Below are positions 45,874-54,458 of a stretch of DNA of 64,000 nt, piece by piece (within the stretch, counting starts at the first letter, position 1; every line of letters starts with the position of its first letter). The position numbers and the translations under genes were made by a program. This DNA is from Nocardia vinacea (GTDB lineage Bacteria > Actinomycetota > Actinomycetes > Mycobacteriales > Mycobacteriaceae), in NCBI RefSeq assembly GCF_035920345.1, contig NZ_CP109149.1, forward strand, positions 310,001-374,000. Direction: 5' to 3'. The notes beneath the pieces are model-generated. The model was not told the DNA's origin. It made no database searches and saw only the letters and a list, made by a program, of their open reading frames with translations.

Positions 45874-46674
45874 ATGTATGAGAAATATCGGACTATGGCG
45901 TTCGATCTGTCGAGCACTGGCGTGCTCACGGTGACGTTCCTGCTTGCCGAGAAGTTGAATGCGATCGACGCCGAGTTTCATCGTGAATTGTCGACCGTTT
46001 TCGCCGATATCGGCATGGACCGTCGGGTGCGGGCGGTGGTGTTGACCGGTTCGGGACGTGCGTTCTGCGCCGGTGGCGATTTGGACTGGATCGCGGGGGA
46101 GACACCGGTGACGAGGGAAACCACGTTTTTCGAGGCAAAAAAGATTGTTGATGATCTGTTGAATGTGCCTCAGCCGGTGATCGCGGCGGTCAATGGTGCC
46201 GCGGCGGGTTATGGCTTCACGATGGCGTTGATGAGCGATTTCAGCATCGTGGCCGAGGAGGCCCGGTTGTCGGATCCGCATGTGGCGATCGGTCTTGTCG
46301 CCGGCGACGGCGGGGCGATGATGTGGCCGATTCTGGTCGGCATGGCACGTGCCAAGCGGTATCTGCTCACCGGCGACCCGGTGGTGGGCCGGGTGGCCGC
46401 GGAATGGGGGCTGATCACCGAGGCGTGTCCGGTGGACGAGGTTGTGCCGCGGGCAATGGAGTTGGCCGAGCGGATGGCCGGCTCGCCGTATGTTGCGGTG
46501 CAAGGCACGAAGAAGGCGCTCAACGCGATCTTGCACATGCTGTCGAGCGTGACGCTGGATCTGGGTTTTCAGGCCGAGCGCGTGTCCGCGGTGTCGCCCG
46601 ACCACCAGCGTTTGCTCAACGAGGCGCTCGAGGCTCGGGCCCGCCGACGCGCGGCAGCTTCGGTCAAGCAATGA
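45874..46674 (+). CDS. Enoyl-CoA hydratase/isomerase family protein
   Basis: A 266-residue crotonase. The oxyanion hole is formed by RAFCAGGDLDW and NGAAAGYGF; the active region reads LSDPHVAIGLVAGDGG. The first catalytic Glu of classical hydratases (in P-E-I) is His here (DPHV) and the second acidic residue is Asp (AGDGG), a pattern shared by a subfamily whose exact reaction is not settled. AAGGAG precedes ATG 45874. First gene of the operon under operator copy 5; an acyl-CoA ligase overlaps its stop codon (ATGA). Confidence 0.88.
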   Translation: MYEKYRTMAFDLSSTGVLTVTFLLAEKLNAIDAEFHRELSTVFADIGMDRRVRAVVLTGSGRAFCAGGDLDWIAGETPVTRETTFFEAKKIVDDLLNVPQPVIAAVNGAAAGYGFTMALMSDFSIVAEEARLSDPHVAIGLVAGDGGAMMWPILVGMARAKRYLLTGDPVVGRVAAEWGLITEACPVDEVVPRAMELAERMAGSPYVAVQGTKKALNAILHMLSSVTLDLGFQAERVSAVSPDHQRLLNEALEARARRRAAASVKQ

Positions 46675-48308
46675 ACGCACCAGAGCAGTTGCCGCTGCCC
46701 GGACTCATGATGGACGTCGACCTGAACGTCGCGCTGCTGCTGCGGCGTATGCGCACCATCCATCACGGGTCGAGAGTGATCTCGAGGTCGGCGAGGTGCC
46801 CTGGCGGGCCTGCACAGTCGAGCACCTTCTGCGAGGTGCTGGATCGTTCGGAGCGACTCGCGGCGGCGTTGGTGCAGTTGGGCGTGAAGCCAGGGGATCG
46901 GGTCGGCAGTCTGGCGTGGAACACGCGGGAGCACCTCGAGATCTACTACGCGGTGATGGGTATGGGGGCGGTATTGCACACGGCCAACCCGCGCTTGCAT
47001 GAGGACCAGCTGGTGTACACGATCAACCACGCGCACGACGCCGTGCTGATCGTCGAGTCCACTTTCCGAGCGCAGATTGATCGTCTGCGACACCGGATGC
47101 CGCACCTGCGGTACGTCGTGGTCATCGGTGCGGCCGCCGATGACCTCGCTCCCGGCGAGGCCGGTTTCGAGGACCTGATCGCGCAGGTGGGCATTCCGAT
47201 GTCGCCGGTTGACGTCGATGAGCGGGCCGCTGCGGCTCTCTGCTACACCTCCGGTACGACGGGGAACCCGAAGGGCGTCCTGTACTCCCATCGGTCGATC
47301 GTGCTGCATGCCTTGTCCATGGCAGGCCGTGATGTCTTCCGGATCGGTAACGGGGACGTCGTCCTCGGCCTGGTCCCGCTCTTCCATGCGCTGGGATGGG
47401 GCCTGCCCTTCATCTGTGGCCTCACCGGCGCCGACATGGTCTTGCCCGGGCCGAACCTCGCCCCCGAGGCGGTCGCCGAGCTGATCTCCGAGCATCGCGT
47501 GACCTGGGCCGGCGGGGTCCCCACGGTGTGGATGGACCTGCTGCGGGTCGTCCAGGAGCGCGCATCGGCAGGTGCACCGGTCGACCTGTCGAGTCTGCAG
47601 ACAATCGTCGGCGGCGGGACCGCGGTTCCGGAAGCACTCATGCGCGCCTACGGCGCCCTCGGGATCGGCTTCGTTCAGGGGTGGGGTATGACCGAGGTCT
47701 TCCCGGGAGCCACCATGGTCGCGCCGGCTGCCATGGTCGACACCGACGCGGGGTGGCGGGCGCGCGCATCGGCGGGACGCATCTCGCCCCTGTACGAGAT
47801 GCGTGCGGTCGCCGACGACGGCACGGAGCTGCCCCGAGATGGAATCACCATGGGCGAGTTGGAGATTCGTGGACCCATGGTCGCCGGCTCGTATCTCGGC
47901 CCGGATGTCGGCGCGGACAAGTTTCATGACGGCTGGTTGCGGACCGGGGACGTCGGGACCATCGATGCGAACGGGTGGGTACGGATCACCGATCGGCTCA
48001 AGGACGCGATCAAGTCCGGCGGCGAGTGGATCAGTTCGTTGGACCTGGAGTCGGAGCTGATGGCTCACCCGTCGGTTTACGAGGCCGCCGTCGTCGGACG
48101 GCCGGATGACCGTTGGGGCGAGCGCCCTGCCGCGTTTGTCGTGACCGACGGAGCGGTCGGCGCCGACGAGCTACGCGACTACCTGACGGATCGCGTTGCG
48201 AAGTGGTGGATCCCGGAAGAATTCCGTCTTGTCGAAAGCATTCCGCGGAACAGCACAGGAAAATTCGACAAGAAGATTCTGCGAGAAACGCTCGAGAATT
48301 TGGCGTAG
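46671..48308 (+). CDS. Acyl-CoA synthetase (FadD-type)
   Basis: A 545-residue ANL-family CoA ligase: [20 protein letters not shown] is the P-loop region, [12 protein letters not shown] follows, then [28 protein letters not shown] and the C-terminal Lys in [11 protein letters not shown]. The overall pattern ([13 protein letters not shown]) matches medium/long-chain fatty acyl-CoA ligases. ATG 46671 overlaps the crotonase stop. It would activate a ring-opened or side-chain acid in the island. Confidence 0.92.
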   Translation: MNAPEQLPLPGLMMDVDLNVALLLRRMRTIHHGSRVISRSARCPGGPAQSSTFCEVLDRSERLAAALVQLGVKPGDRVGSLAWNTREHLEIYYAVMGMGAVLHTANPRLHEDQLVYTINHAHDAVLIVESTFRAQIDRLRHRMPHLRYVVVIGAAADDLAPGEAGFEDLIAQVGIPMSPVDVDERAAAALCYTSGTTGNPKGVLYSHRSIVLHALSMAGRDVFRIGNGDVVLGLVPLFHALGWGLPFICGLTGADMVLPGPNLAPEAVAELISEHRVTWAGGVPTVWMDLLRVVQERASAGAPVDLSSLQTIVGGGTAVPEALMRAYGALGIGFVQGWGMTEVFPGATMVAPAAMVDTDAGWRARASAGRISPLYEMRAVADDGTELPRDGITMGELEIRGPMVAGSYLGPDVGADKFHDGWLRTGDVGTIDANGWVRITDRLKDAIKSGGEWISSLDLESELMAHPSVYEAAVVGRPDDRWGERPAAFVVTDGAVGADELRDYLTDRVAKWWIPEEFRLVESIPRNSTGKFDKKILRETLENLA

Positions 48309-48369
48309 CCCGCTGAAAACAAGCCCGTAGAAGTTGAAAACTCGGGAAACCCCACAGGAGATGGCCGGA

Positions 48370-49155
48370 ATGACAGTACTCGATGACTACCGCGACAAGT
48401 ACAAGAACTTCAAGTTCTCGCGCGATGAGAATGGCATCCTCGAGATGCAACTCCAAACCGACGGCGACTCGTTGCAGCTGTTGGTTCCCGCGCACCGTGA
48501 ATTGACCCAAGCTTTCCGGGAGATCGCGCTCGATCGCGGAAACCGCGTCGTGATCATCACTGGAACCGGAGAAGAGTTCATCGGTCCGCGGCCGACGGCC
48601 GACAGTGGCCAAATCATGACGGTGATCCCTGATTTTTCTCAGGAGTATTCCGTCTGGGAGCAGGATGCATGGACGGACCACCGGGAACTGGTCAGCGCCC
48701 TGCTGGACATTCAGGTCCCAGTGATCGCGGCAGTGAACGGCCCTGCACGCCGACACTGCGAGATCCCGTTGTTCTCCGACATCATCATCGCCTCGGACAC
48801 CGCTTCGTTCGAAGACTCGGGACATTTCGAGTTCGAGGATATGGCACCGGGCGACGGCTCCCACATCTGGACGACCATGCTGCTCGGAATCAACCGCGCG
48901 CGCTCCTACATGCTCTCCGGTGAGGCCATCACGGCCGAGGAAGCTCTTCGCTGGGGCCTCGTCAAAGAGGTTGTTCCCCAGGATCAGGTGCTCGATCGCG
49001 CACGCGAGATTGCGCGGGGCGTTGCCGCGAAATCGGATACGACGCTTCGCTTCACCCGTGCCCTCATGGTCCAGCCCCTCAAGAAGCAGGTTCTCGAACT
49101 TTTGGGACTGGGGCTTGCCTACGAGGCCTTCGGCGCACTCGGCAAGCGCGCCTGA
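48370..49155 (+). CDS. 6-oxocamphor hydrolase-like cyclic beta-diketone hydrolase
   Basis: A 261-residue crotonase-fold protein that looks like 6-oxocamphor hydrolase (OCH) of Rhodococcus rather than a hydratase. Matching segments are VVIITGTGEEF, VPVIAAVNGPARRHCEIP, FSDIIIASDTASFEDSGHF and MAPGDGSHIW. The OCH catalytic set His122, His145, Asp154 maps to His129, His152 and Asp162 here. OCH splits a C-C bond of a cyclic 1,3-diketone by a retro-Claisen reaction without CoA. ATG 48370 is preferred with AGGAG at 48356. Third gene of the operon from 45874; the substrate is probably an alicyclic or terpenoid diketone. Confidence 0.8.
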   Translation: MTVLDDYRDKYKNFKFSRDENGILEMQLQTDGDSLQLLVPAHRELTQAFREIALDRGNRVVIITGTGEEFIGPRPTADSGQIMTVIPDFSQEYSVWEQDAWTDHRELVSALLDIQVPVIAAVNGPARRHCEIPLFSDIIIASDTASFEDSGHFEFEDMAPGDGSHIWTTMLLGINRARSYMLSGEAITAEEALRWGLVKEVVPQDQVLDRAREIARGVAAKSDTTLRFTRALMVQPLKKQVLELLGLGLAYEAFGALGKRA

Positions 49156-49270
49156 CAGCAGTCGATCGCCGCGACCCCGATTTCGGACCGAACTCGCCTG
49201 CGGTGCGCTTCGCGAAGTGGGCCCAAGGAGTCGGTGATCCCGATTCCGGAAGGTGAGCAGGTCCGTCTTG

Positions 49271-49336
49271 CGATGAGCACCTCCTGATCCGGTGAGTCAG
49301 TCACAAGTCGAATCCATTATCAGGAGGTGCTCATCG
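49271..49336 (+). repeat. 18-bp inverted repeat masking a ribosome-binding site
   Basis: CGATGAGCACCTCCTGAT (49271-49288) is matched exactly in reverse by ATCAGGAGGTGCTCATCG (49319-49336) across a 30-nt loop. The right arm contains AGGAGG (49322-49327), 8 nt before an in-frame GTG at 49336 that could start a longer form of the next SDR. Folding in RNA would hide that site. The left arm may also be read on the opposite strand as the same motif. Confidence 0.65.
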
Positions 49337-49434
49337 TGCAACGCATTCGAGCCTTCGAGAACTCTGTCGCGAGCAACCGGGAATCCCGTCGGTCCACGGA
49401 ATGCGCGACCGACAAATCCAGGAGATATTTGCCA

Positions 49435-50223
49435 ATGGAAAATTCCACACCAATTGAGCCTCGAATCGCCGACCCCCTGTTCGACATCAGCGACAAAGTA
49501 GCGATTGTCACCGGGGCAAGCTCGGGGCTCGGTCGGCAATTCGCCACCGCGATGGCCGAACGCGGTGCATACGTCGTCGTCGTGGCTCGTCGTACCGAGC
49601 AACTCCTTGCCCTGGTCGACAAATATCCCGAGCGCATACGCGCCGTATCGGCGGACGTAACGAAGGAAGACCAGGTCCAGGATGTCCTCGACCGCACCCT
49701 CGAATGGCGCGGCGCGATCGACATCGTTGTCAACAACGCCGGCATAACCTCGATTCAGCCGGCTGAAGACGAGGATGTCGAAACGTTCAGCAAAGTACTG
49801 GACGTCAATCTGGTCGCGCTCTACCGCCTGTGTCACCTTGCTGGCAGACACATGCTGGAACAGGGGCGGGGAACCATTATCAACATCGCTTCTATCAACA
49901 GCTTCGTGGCCAGCTGGTCGATTCCGCAGGCGGGATACTGTGCCAGCAAGGGAGCGGTGACCAGTCTGACTCGCGAACTCGCTGCTCAGTGGGCCGATCG
50001 CGGCATCCGGGTCAATGCCCTGGCGCCGGGGTACTTTCCGAGCGAGCTCACCGAAGAACTGTTCGCCAGCAGCGCCGGCGAACGCCGGTTCCGTCGCATG
50101 CCGATGCGGCGCGGGGGACGCGAAGACGAACTCAACGGCGCCCTGGTGTTCCTTGCCAGCGACGCGTCGTCCTACATGACCGGGCAAACGCTCGTCATCG
50201 ATGGCGGTTGGACAGTGGTATGA
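49435..50223 (+). CDS. Classical SDR oxidoreductase
   Basis: A 262-residue SDR: VTGASSGLGRQFATAMAERG, VVARRTEQL for NADP, VNNAGITSIQPAED, NIASINSFVASW and GYCASKGAV for Tyr/Lys. The shape is like gluconate 5-dehydrogenase or 3-oxoacyl reductases. ATG 49435 has CCAGGAGATA upstream; a longer GTG start at 49336 is possible and lies under the hairpin at 49271-49336. It belongs with the OCH-like hydrolase and a mycofactocin-coupled SDR, which suggests oxidation of a hydroxyketone to the 1,3-diketone. Confidence 0.85.
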   Translation: MENSTPIEPRIADPLFDISDKVAIVTGASSGLGRQFATAMAERGAYVVVVARRTEQLLALVDKYPERIRAVSADVTKEDQVQDVLDRTLEWRGAIDIVVNNAGITSIQPAEDEDVETFSKVLDVNLVALYRLCHLAGRHMLEQGRGTIINIASINSFVASWSIPQAGYCASKGAVTSLTRELAAQWADRGIRVNALAPGYFPSELTEELFASSAGERRFRRMPMRRGGREDELNGALVFLASDASSYMTGQTLVIDGGWTVV

Positions 50224-50249
50224 CCGCAAATCCGAGCAAGGAATCAGAC

Positions 50250-51083
50250 ATGGGAAAGCACCGTGGCAAGGTTGCTTTGGTTACCGGTGCCGCACGAGGA
50301 CAAGGGCGAAGCCACGCACTCGCCCTGGCGGCGGAAGGCGCCGATATCATCGCGGTCGATATCTGTTCGGATATCGCCGTGGTTCCGTACCCGCTGTCGA
50401 CCGAATCGGAACTCGACGAAACCGCACAACAAATCCGGAAATTCGGCCGGCGCGTGGTTGCGCGAAAGGTCGACGTTCGCGACATGTCCGCCCAGCAGAA
50501 CGTGATCGACGCCGCGGTAGCTGAGCTGGGTCGCCTGGATATCGTGGTAGCCAACGCGGGCATTCAGACGATGGGCCCGATCGAAGATATCTCCGAAGAT
50601 GCCTGGAATCAGGTGATCGCGGTCAACCTCAGTGGAGTGTTCTTCACGGCGCGTGCGGTTGTCCCGCATTTGAAGCGCAACGAGGACGGCGGGGCGATCG
50701 TGATCACCAGTTCCATCGGGGGCGAGGTGGGCTTGGCCAACCTCGCGCATTACGTGGCGTCCAAGCACGGGGTCATCGGTCTGATGAAGAGTATGGCGAA
50801 TGAGTTGGGGCCGTTCAACATTCGCGTCAACGCGGTGCTACCCACTTCGGTCAGAACGCCCATGATCGACAACCCGGCCACAATTGCGTTGTTCGATCCC
50901 GCGGGCGCCACCGATGGCACCTTGGACGCCGTCGCCGGCGCCTACGCGGAGATGCAATCACTGCCGTTCCCTTGGTTGGAGCCGGAAGACGTGACGGGAA
51001 TGGTCATGTTCTTGGTCTCCGACGCGGCGGCGCGCATTACCGGAAGCTCGATGCGCGTCGACGGCGGCGCGATCACGAAATAG
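50250..51083 (+). CDS. Mycofactocin-coupled SDR
   Basis: A 277-residue [43 protein letters not shown] with the family insert, VVANAGIQTMGPIED, ITSSIGGEVGLAN and HYVASKHGV for Tyr/Lys. ATG 50250 has AAGGAA upstream; ATG 50220, overlapping the previous stop, is an alternative. It is the third intact mycofactocin-type SDR of the window (with 25839 and 33923). It likely oxidises an alcohol intermediate in the operon under operator copy 5. Confidence 0.9.
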   Translation: MGKHRGKVALVTGAARGQGRSHALALAAEGADIIAVDICSDIAVVPYPLSTESELDETAQQIRKFGRRVVARKVDVRDMSAQQNVIDAAVAELGRLDIVVANAGIQTMGPIEDISEDAWNQVIAVNLSGVFFTARAVVPHLKRNEDGGAIVITSSIGGEVGLANLAHYVASKHGVIGLMKSMANELGPFNIRVNAVLPTSVRTPMIDNPATIALFDPAGATDGTLDAVAGAYAEMQSLPFPWLEPEDVTGMVMFLVSDAAARITGSSMRVDGGAITK

Positions 51084-51284
51084 ACATGGGCTCCGACACC
51101 GGGCTGGATTATTTCTCGCGGACGCCAGCCTGTACGTCTCCCGGCCGCGCGTACGTCGTATTGATCTTGATTTGGGCTACTTCGTCGCAAGCATTCTCGT
51201 CGTCTCTGCCCGACAGCGACCTTGTCGTGGATCCGGTGCGGCGGTAGTTGGGTGAGTCACTCACCCGTGAAAGGGCGGGATTTG

Positions 51285-51612
51285 ATGACCGGGCAAACGC
51301 TCGTGCACTATCCGAAGATCGCCACTGATCCCGAGGAAATTGCTCGAGAAGCTGGGCGTCAGCGTCAATGATTTTGATCGCATCGCTGAAGCGACGTACT
51401 GGGAGTTGCCATCGGGCGCGTCGCCGGCTGTGGCCCGCACAGGCTTGCCCGACACCGGACTGGAGCGCAGGTTGCGTGAACCCGCGACGATCGCCGAGGC
51501 CCGAGTCGCCGACCGGCACGGGGAAGTCCTGGTTCCATCGCTGAACATCGCCAGCTGGTACGACGCTTTCCAGCAGGGCACGATCGATAATTACATCGCC
51601 GCACGCGAACAA
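51285..51612 (+). pseudogene. Middle fragment of a third CocE-type hydrolase
   Basis: After an SDR-like scrap (MTGQTLV) the sequence reads HYPKIATDPEEIA and, one frame on, EKLGVSVNDFDRIAEATYWE, LPSGASPAVARTGLPDTGLE, LVPSLNIASWYDAFQQGTID and NYIAAREQ. These match residues around 175-275 of the CocE hydrolase at 15555 almost word for word (ATYWELPSGASPA). Both ends, including the nucleophile Ser, are missing. The 20 nt at 51285-51304 are identical to 50176-50195 in the SDR gene upstream, pointing to recombination. Confidence 0.85.
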
Positions 51613-51639
51613 AGGACTCACTGCGCGCTTGATTGTCGG

Positions 51640-51768
51640 GGAGCTGGTCGATCGGTTTCCCCGACCACCTCGACTTTGATCCCTACGGCCGACTCCGCGA
51701 AGAACTGTTTCGTGGCCGGCACCACCGACTGTTCCTTGGTCGCGACGGTTTCAGGCGGTGGGTTGTGA
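51640..51768 (-). pseudogene. TetR fragment
   Basis: The minus strand gives VATKEQSVVPATKQFFAESA and VGIKVEVVGETDQLPDNQA. It aligns with VAATKEQLVVLATKQFFGES and IEADVATQTDPQA in the intact TetR at 58202, covering the end of the helix-turn-helix and the next helices. Nothing readable remains on either side. It lies back to back with the CocE fragment. Confidence 0.7.
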
Positions 51769-51928
51769 CGACGGCTCGAAACTCACCTGTTCGACGATGG
51801 CTGACCGGGCACGCGAACGAGCCGGTTCGGCTGTTCGTTCCGCCCGGTCGGCCTTGGTTCAACGGGTCCGCTTTCCGCGAGCCGAGTCCTATGGATCCCG
51901 TGGATCCAGGACCCGCCGAGCCTTCGGA

Positions 51929-52369
51929 CTAGGCCGCGGATTCCGAGACCGGCTCGACCTGCTCCGGTTCGAAGGTCTTGACGAGCACCCTTCTGGAAAT
52001 CAGCCACGCGGAGTCGACTTTCCGGTACTCATCTTCGTAAATGACATTGAAACGCAGCCGCGGACCGCCACCGGCGTGCTGTGCCTCGCAGATGCAGAAC
52101 GCAACCCCTGTGGCGTCAGTCTCCGAGTGGACGGTGATCACATGGTTGGTCATGTGGTGAACGACGTGTTCCGCCGTTGCCATCAGTTCGTTCCCGTAGG
52201 ACGCGATTTGCTGGCGGCCCTCATGGAGACCGAAGCCGAACTGGCGCTCATCGAAAAAGCAATCCTCGGTGAACACTTCGGCCGCCCAGCGGGCGGGTTC
52301 GCCGGTGTCGATGAGATAGGCGTAGCGATGGTTCAGCTCGATTATGGCGAGTTTGTCTTCCGCGGACAT
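51929..52369 (-). CDS. SnoaL-like (NTF2-fold) protein
   Basis: A 146-residue NTF2-fold protein: IIELNHRYAYLIDTGEPARW is the helix-turn opening of SnoaL_4-type proteins, followed by VFTEDCFFDERQFGFGLHEG, HHMTNHVITVHSETDATGVA and ISRRVLVKTFEPE. The His/Asp pair seen in dehydratase-like members is present (HHMTNH, DTGEPARW). It is 35 bp from operator copy 6, so it belongs to the island regulon. It could act as a dehydratase or isomerase on a cyclic intermediate; this is a guess. Confidence 0.78.
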   Translation of the reverse strand: MSAEDKLAIIELNHRYAYLIDTGEPARWAAEVFTEDCFFDERQFGFGLHEGRQQIASYGNELMATAEHVVHHMTNHVITVHSETDATGVAFCICEAQHAGGGPRLRFNVIYEDEYRKVDSAWLISRRVLVKTFEPEQVEPVSESAA

Positions 52370-52403
52370 GAGTACGGACCTTTCCTCGTTTGCACCGCCC
52401 CCT

Positions 52404-52426
52404 ATATGGACAATAGTCGTCAGTAT
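52404..52426 (+). promoter_or_regulatory. Island operator, copy 6
   Basis: ATATGGACAATAGT then CGTCAGTAT; half-sites GGACA and CGTCA with the same 5-bp spacer. It lies 35 bp before the SnoaL-like gene start at 52369, in the opposite reading orientation to copies 1 and 3. Confidence 0.7.
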
Positions 52427-52496
52427 TGACTTTTACCTTCGTTTCGCAGATGTCCACGCAAAACTTGTGCGCTTGCCGCCCGGCGTCGGGCGTGGG

Positions 52497-53252
52497 TCAG
52501 TCGACCATGGTCAAGCCGCCGTTGACGCTGAGTACCTGACCGGTGATATAGCTGGCTTGATCGGAGACGAGAAACGTGACCGCCGTGGCGATTTCGTCGG
52601 TCCGGCCGACTCGTTTGAGGGGGATGGTGGACAACAGCATGGACTTGATGCGGTCGGATGTGTCGTCGACCCACAGAGGCGTGTCGGTGGCGCCGGGGGA
52701 TACGCAGTTCGCCGTGATGCCGCGCTTGGCCCACTCTCGGGCCAAGGATTTGGTGAAGGCGATGACTCCGCCCTTCGTCGCGGCGTAGACGGCCTGTCCG
52801 CCACTGCCGACCCGGCCGGCGTCGCTGGCGATGTTGATGATTCGGCCGGCGCCACGTTCGATCATGGTTGCGCCGACTTCGTGGCAGACGAATATTGTCG
52901 ACATCAGATTCACATCGACCAGATTGCGGATCTGCTCCACGCTCAGTGAGACGAACGGATCGTCGCCTGCCCATCCCACGTTGTTCACCACGATGTCGAT
53001 AGGACCGAGTTCGGCGGTGACGCTGCGCGTCAGTGCCGACACCGCCTCTGGTGAAGTCACATCGCAGGTGAACCCGTGCGCACCCAGCCCCTGCTCCGAC
53101 AGGTTCTGCGCCACGGCATCCGCGCGGTCACTCTCCAGGTCGCAGACGGCCACTTCGGCACCGGAATGTGCCAGCTGAGCGGCAATGGCGGCTCCGATAC
53201 CCCGTCCCGATCCGGTCACCAGCGCAACCTTCCCCTCGAGAGACACCTGCAT
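52497..53252 (-). CDS. FabG-like SDR
   Basis: A 251-residue SDR: VTGSGRGIGAAIAAQLAHSG, VCDLESDRADAVA, VVNNVGWAGDDPF, NIASDAGRVGSGG and VYAATKGGV for Tyr/Lys, closing ITGQVLSVNGGLTMVD. It resembles 3-oxoacyl reductases and 2-hydroxycyclohexane-carboxyl-CoA dehydrogenases (the BadH type), though that finer call is uncertain. GGAGGT suits ATG 53252 rather than the ATG 6 bp upstream. Operator copy 7 lies 70 bp before it. Confidence 0.87.
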   Translation of the reverse strand: MQVSLEGKVALVTGSGRGIGAAIAAQLAHSGAEVAVCDLESDRADAVAQNLSEQGLGAHGFTCDVTSPEAVSALTRSVTAELGPIDIVVNNVGWAGDDPFVSLSVEQIRNLVDVNLMSTIFVCHEVGATMIERGAGRIINIASDAGRVGSGGQAVYAATKGGVIAFTKSLAREWAKRGITANCVSPGATDTPLWVDDTSDRIKSMLLSTIPLKRVGRTDEIATAVTFLVSDQASYITGQVLSVNGGLTMVD

Positions 53253-53321
53253 GTTCATACCTCCGTGCTTGTCGAGTGAGGTCCTGCCGGGCAACGGCTC
53301 ACCGTGGCTGGATAGATCGCA

Positions 53322-53344
53322 ATATGGACAATATTAGTCAGTAT
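53322..53344 (+). promoter_or_regulatory. Island operator, copy 7
   Basis: ATATGGACAATATT then AGTCAGTAT; half-sites GGACA and AGTCA, 5-bp spacer. It is 70 bp before the SDR start at 53252 and reads in the orientation opposite to that gene. Confidence 0.72.
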
Positions 53345-53436
53345 TGTGGATATCGCATTTTCCCACAAGTGGGCAACGTCGACGCGGCAGCTCTCGAGAT
53401 CTTCGAGCTTTGCCGCAGCTGAACAGGCCGCTCCGT

Positions 53437-53655
53437 CTATGGGGCGAGCGTGAACTCTTGCGACAACGCCCGGCAGTCACCGTCGCGACGCGATCGTGAG
53501 ACGAGTCCATCGGCCATGTCGAACGCGTCGGTGGCACGGCCCAACCAAAACATCGCCCGATCCGTGGTGAGTCCGCAGTAACGTACGCTGAGCGGGACGA
53601 ACTCCACTCCCACGTCGACGAGATGACGACCCTTGCGCTCACCTCGCGGGGTCAA
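53437..53655 (-). CDS. Hypothetical small protein overlapping the TetR gene
   Basis: A possible 72-residue protein from TTG 53655, which overlaps the TetR stop codon (TTGA). It reads HLVDVGVEFVPLSVRYCGL, TTDRAMFWLGRATDAFDMAD and ends ALSQEFTLAP. I do not recognise the family. The overlap and protein-like composition support it, but it may also be a remnant of a longer gene. No ribosome site is obvious. Confidence 0.35.
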   Translation of the reverse strand: MTPRGERKGRHLVDVGVEFVPLSVRYCGLTTDRAMFWLGRATDAFDMADGLVSRSRRDGDCRALSQEFTLAP

Positions 53656-54281
53656 GACGACGGGGTGTCTTCGGGGGAGGGACTTCGATAGTCCACGCCT
53701 CGTAACACGGTGTCCACGAGTTGTGTCAAATAACTCTCTGTGTGGGCGATCTTGGCCAGTCCCGCAGGTGTGCTGCGGACGTGGGTGGTGATCGCACCTG
53801 CGACGAGATCGGCGATGAGGGTGGGGGTGATGCCGGGGTCGATCTCGCCACGCTCGACCGCGCGCCGGACCAGGGCTCGGGTCGCGCGAATGTAGTCCGG
53901 ATAGTCGAGTTCACCGATGACCTCCGCCAGCTCCTTGTTGGACTGCCGGTCCATCAAAAGGCGGCTGGTCATCAATCCTTCGATGCTCTGCGCGAACGCC
54001 ATCCACTGCCTGGCGAACTCCCGGAGGTCCAGCTCGAGGTTGCCGAGGTTGATGTTTCCGACCGATGGGGCGGCCGAGCGAACCGCGTCGACCAGCAACG
54101 CCGCCTTGTTGGGCCAGCGTAGGTAAAGTGAACCCTTACCCACACCGGCTCGTTTTGCGACTTCGTCCACGGTGAAACCGCTCCATCCGCGGTCGCCGTA
54201 CACCGTCCGAGCGGCATCCAGGACTCGCTCGTCCAAATTGGGTACCCGTGGTCGTCCGACGGCGCGCGACGATGACGTCAT
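53652..54281 (-). CDS. TetR-family regulator, candidate for the island operator
   Basis: A 209-residue TetR protein: ARTVYGDRGWSGFTVDEVAK and RAGVGKGSLYLRWPNKAALL form the helix-turn-helix, followed by the TetR_C_16-like helical domain (RLLMDRQSNKELAEVIGEL). It is divergent from the crotonase at 54459. It lies in the middle of operator copies 6, 7 and 8, and a degenerate copy (54363-54388) is in its own promoter region. This makes it the best local candidate for the regulator of the 23-bp sites. Start 54281 or 54293; neither has a good ribosome site. Confidence 0.85.
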   Translation of the reverse strand: MTSSSRAVGRPRVPNLDERVLDAARTVYGDRGWSGFTVDEVAKRAGVGKGSLYLRWPNKAALLVDAVRSAAPSVGNINLGNLELDLREFARQWMAFAQSIEGLMTSRLLMDRQSNKELAEVIGELDYPDYIRATRALVRRAVERGEIDPGITPTLIADLVAGAITTHVRSTPAGLAKIAHTESYLTQLVDTVLRGVDYRSPSPEDTPSS

Positions 54282-54458
54282 AGCTTGCACCATACCGTGA
54301 TTCGCGGTGATGGCGAAGCCGTCCGCTCAGCCCCATGCGGCGATCGCAGGCGCGCGGGGTATATTTCCGATAAGTTTCGTCCAGAATAGGCTGATGTCGG
54401 GTTTTGGCCCTCCAGCCCCACCGACTTATGCGAAAGCCACCTATCGAGAGGCAGTCTT

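Noticed and set aside
46569..48068. 499-residue open frame on the minus strand
   Set aside because: Antisense of the FadD-type ligase.
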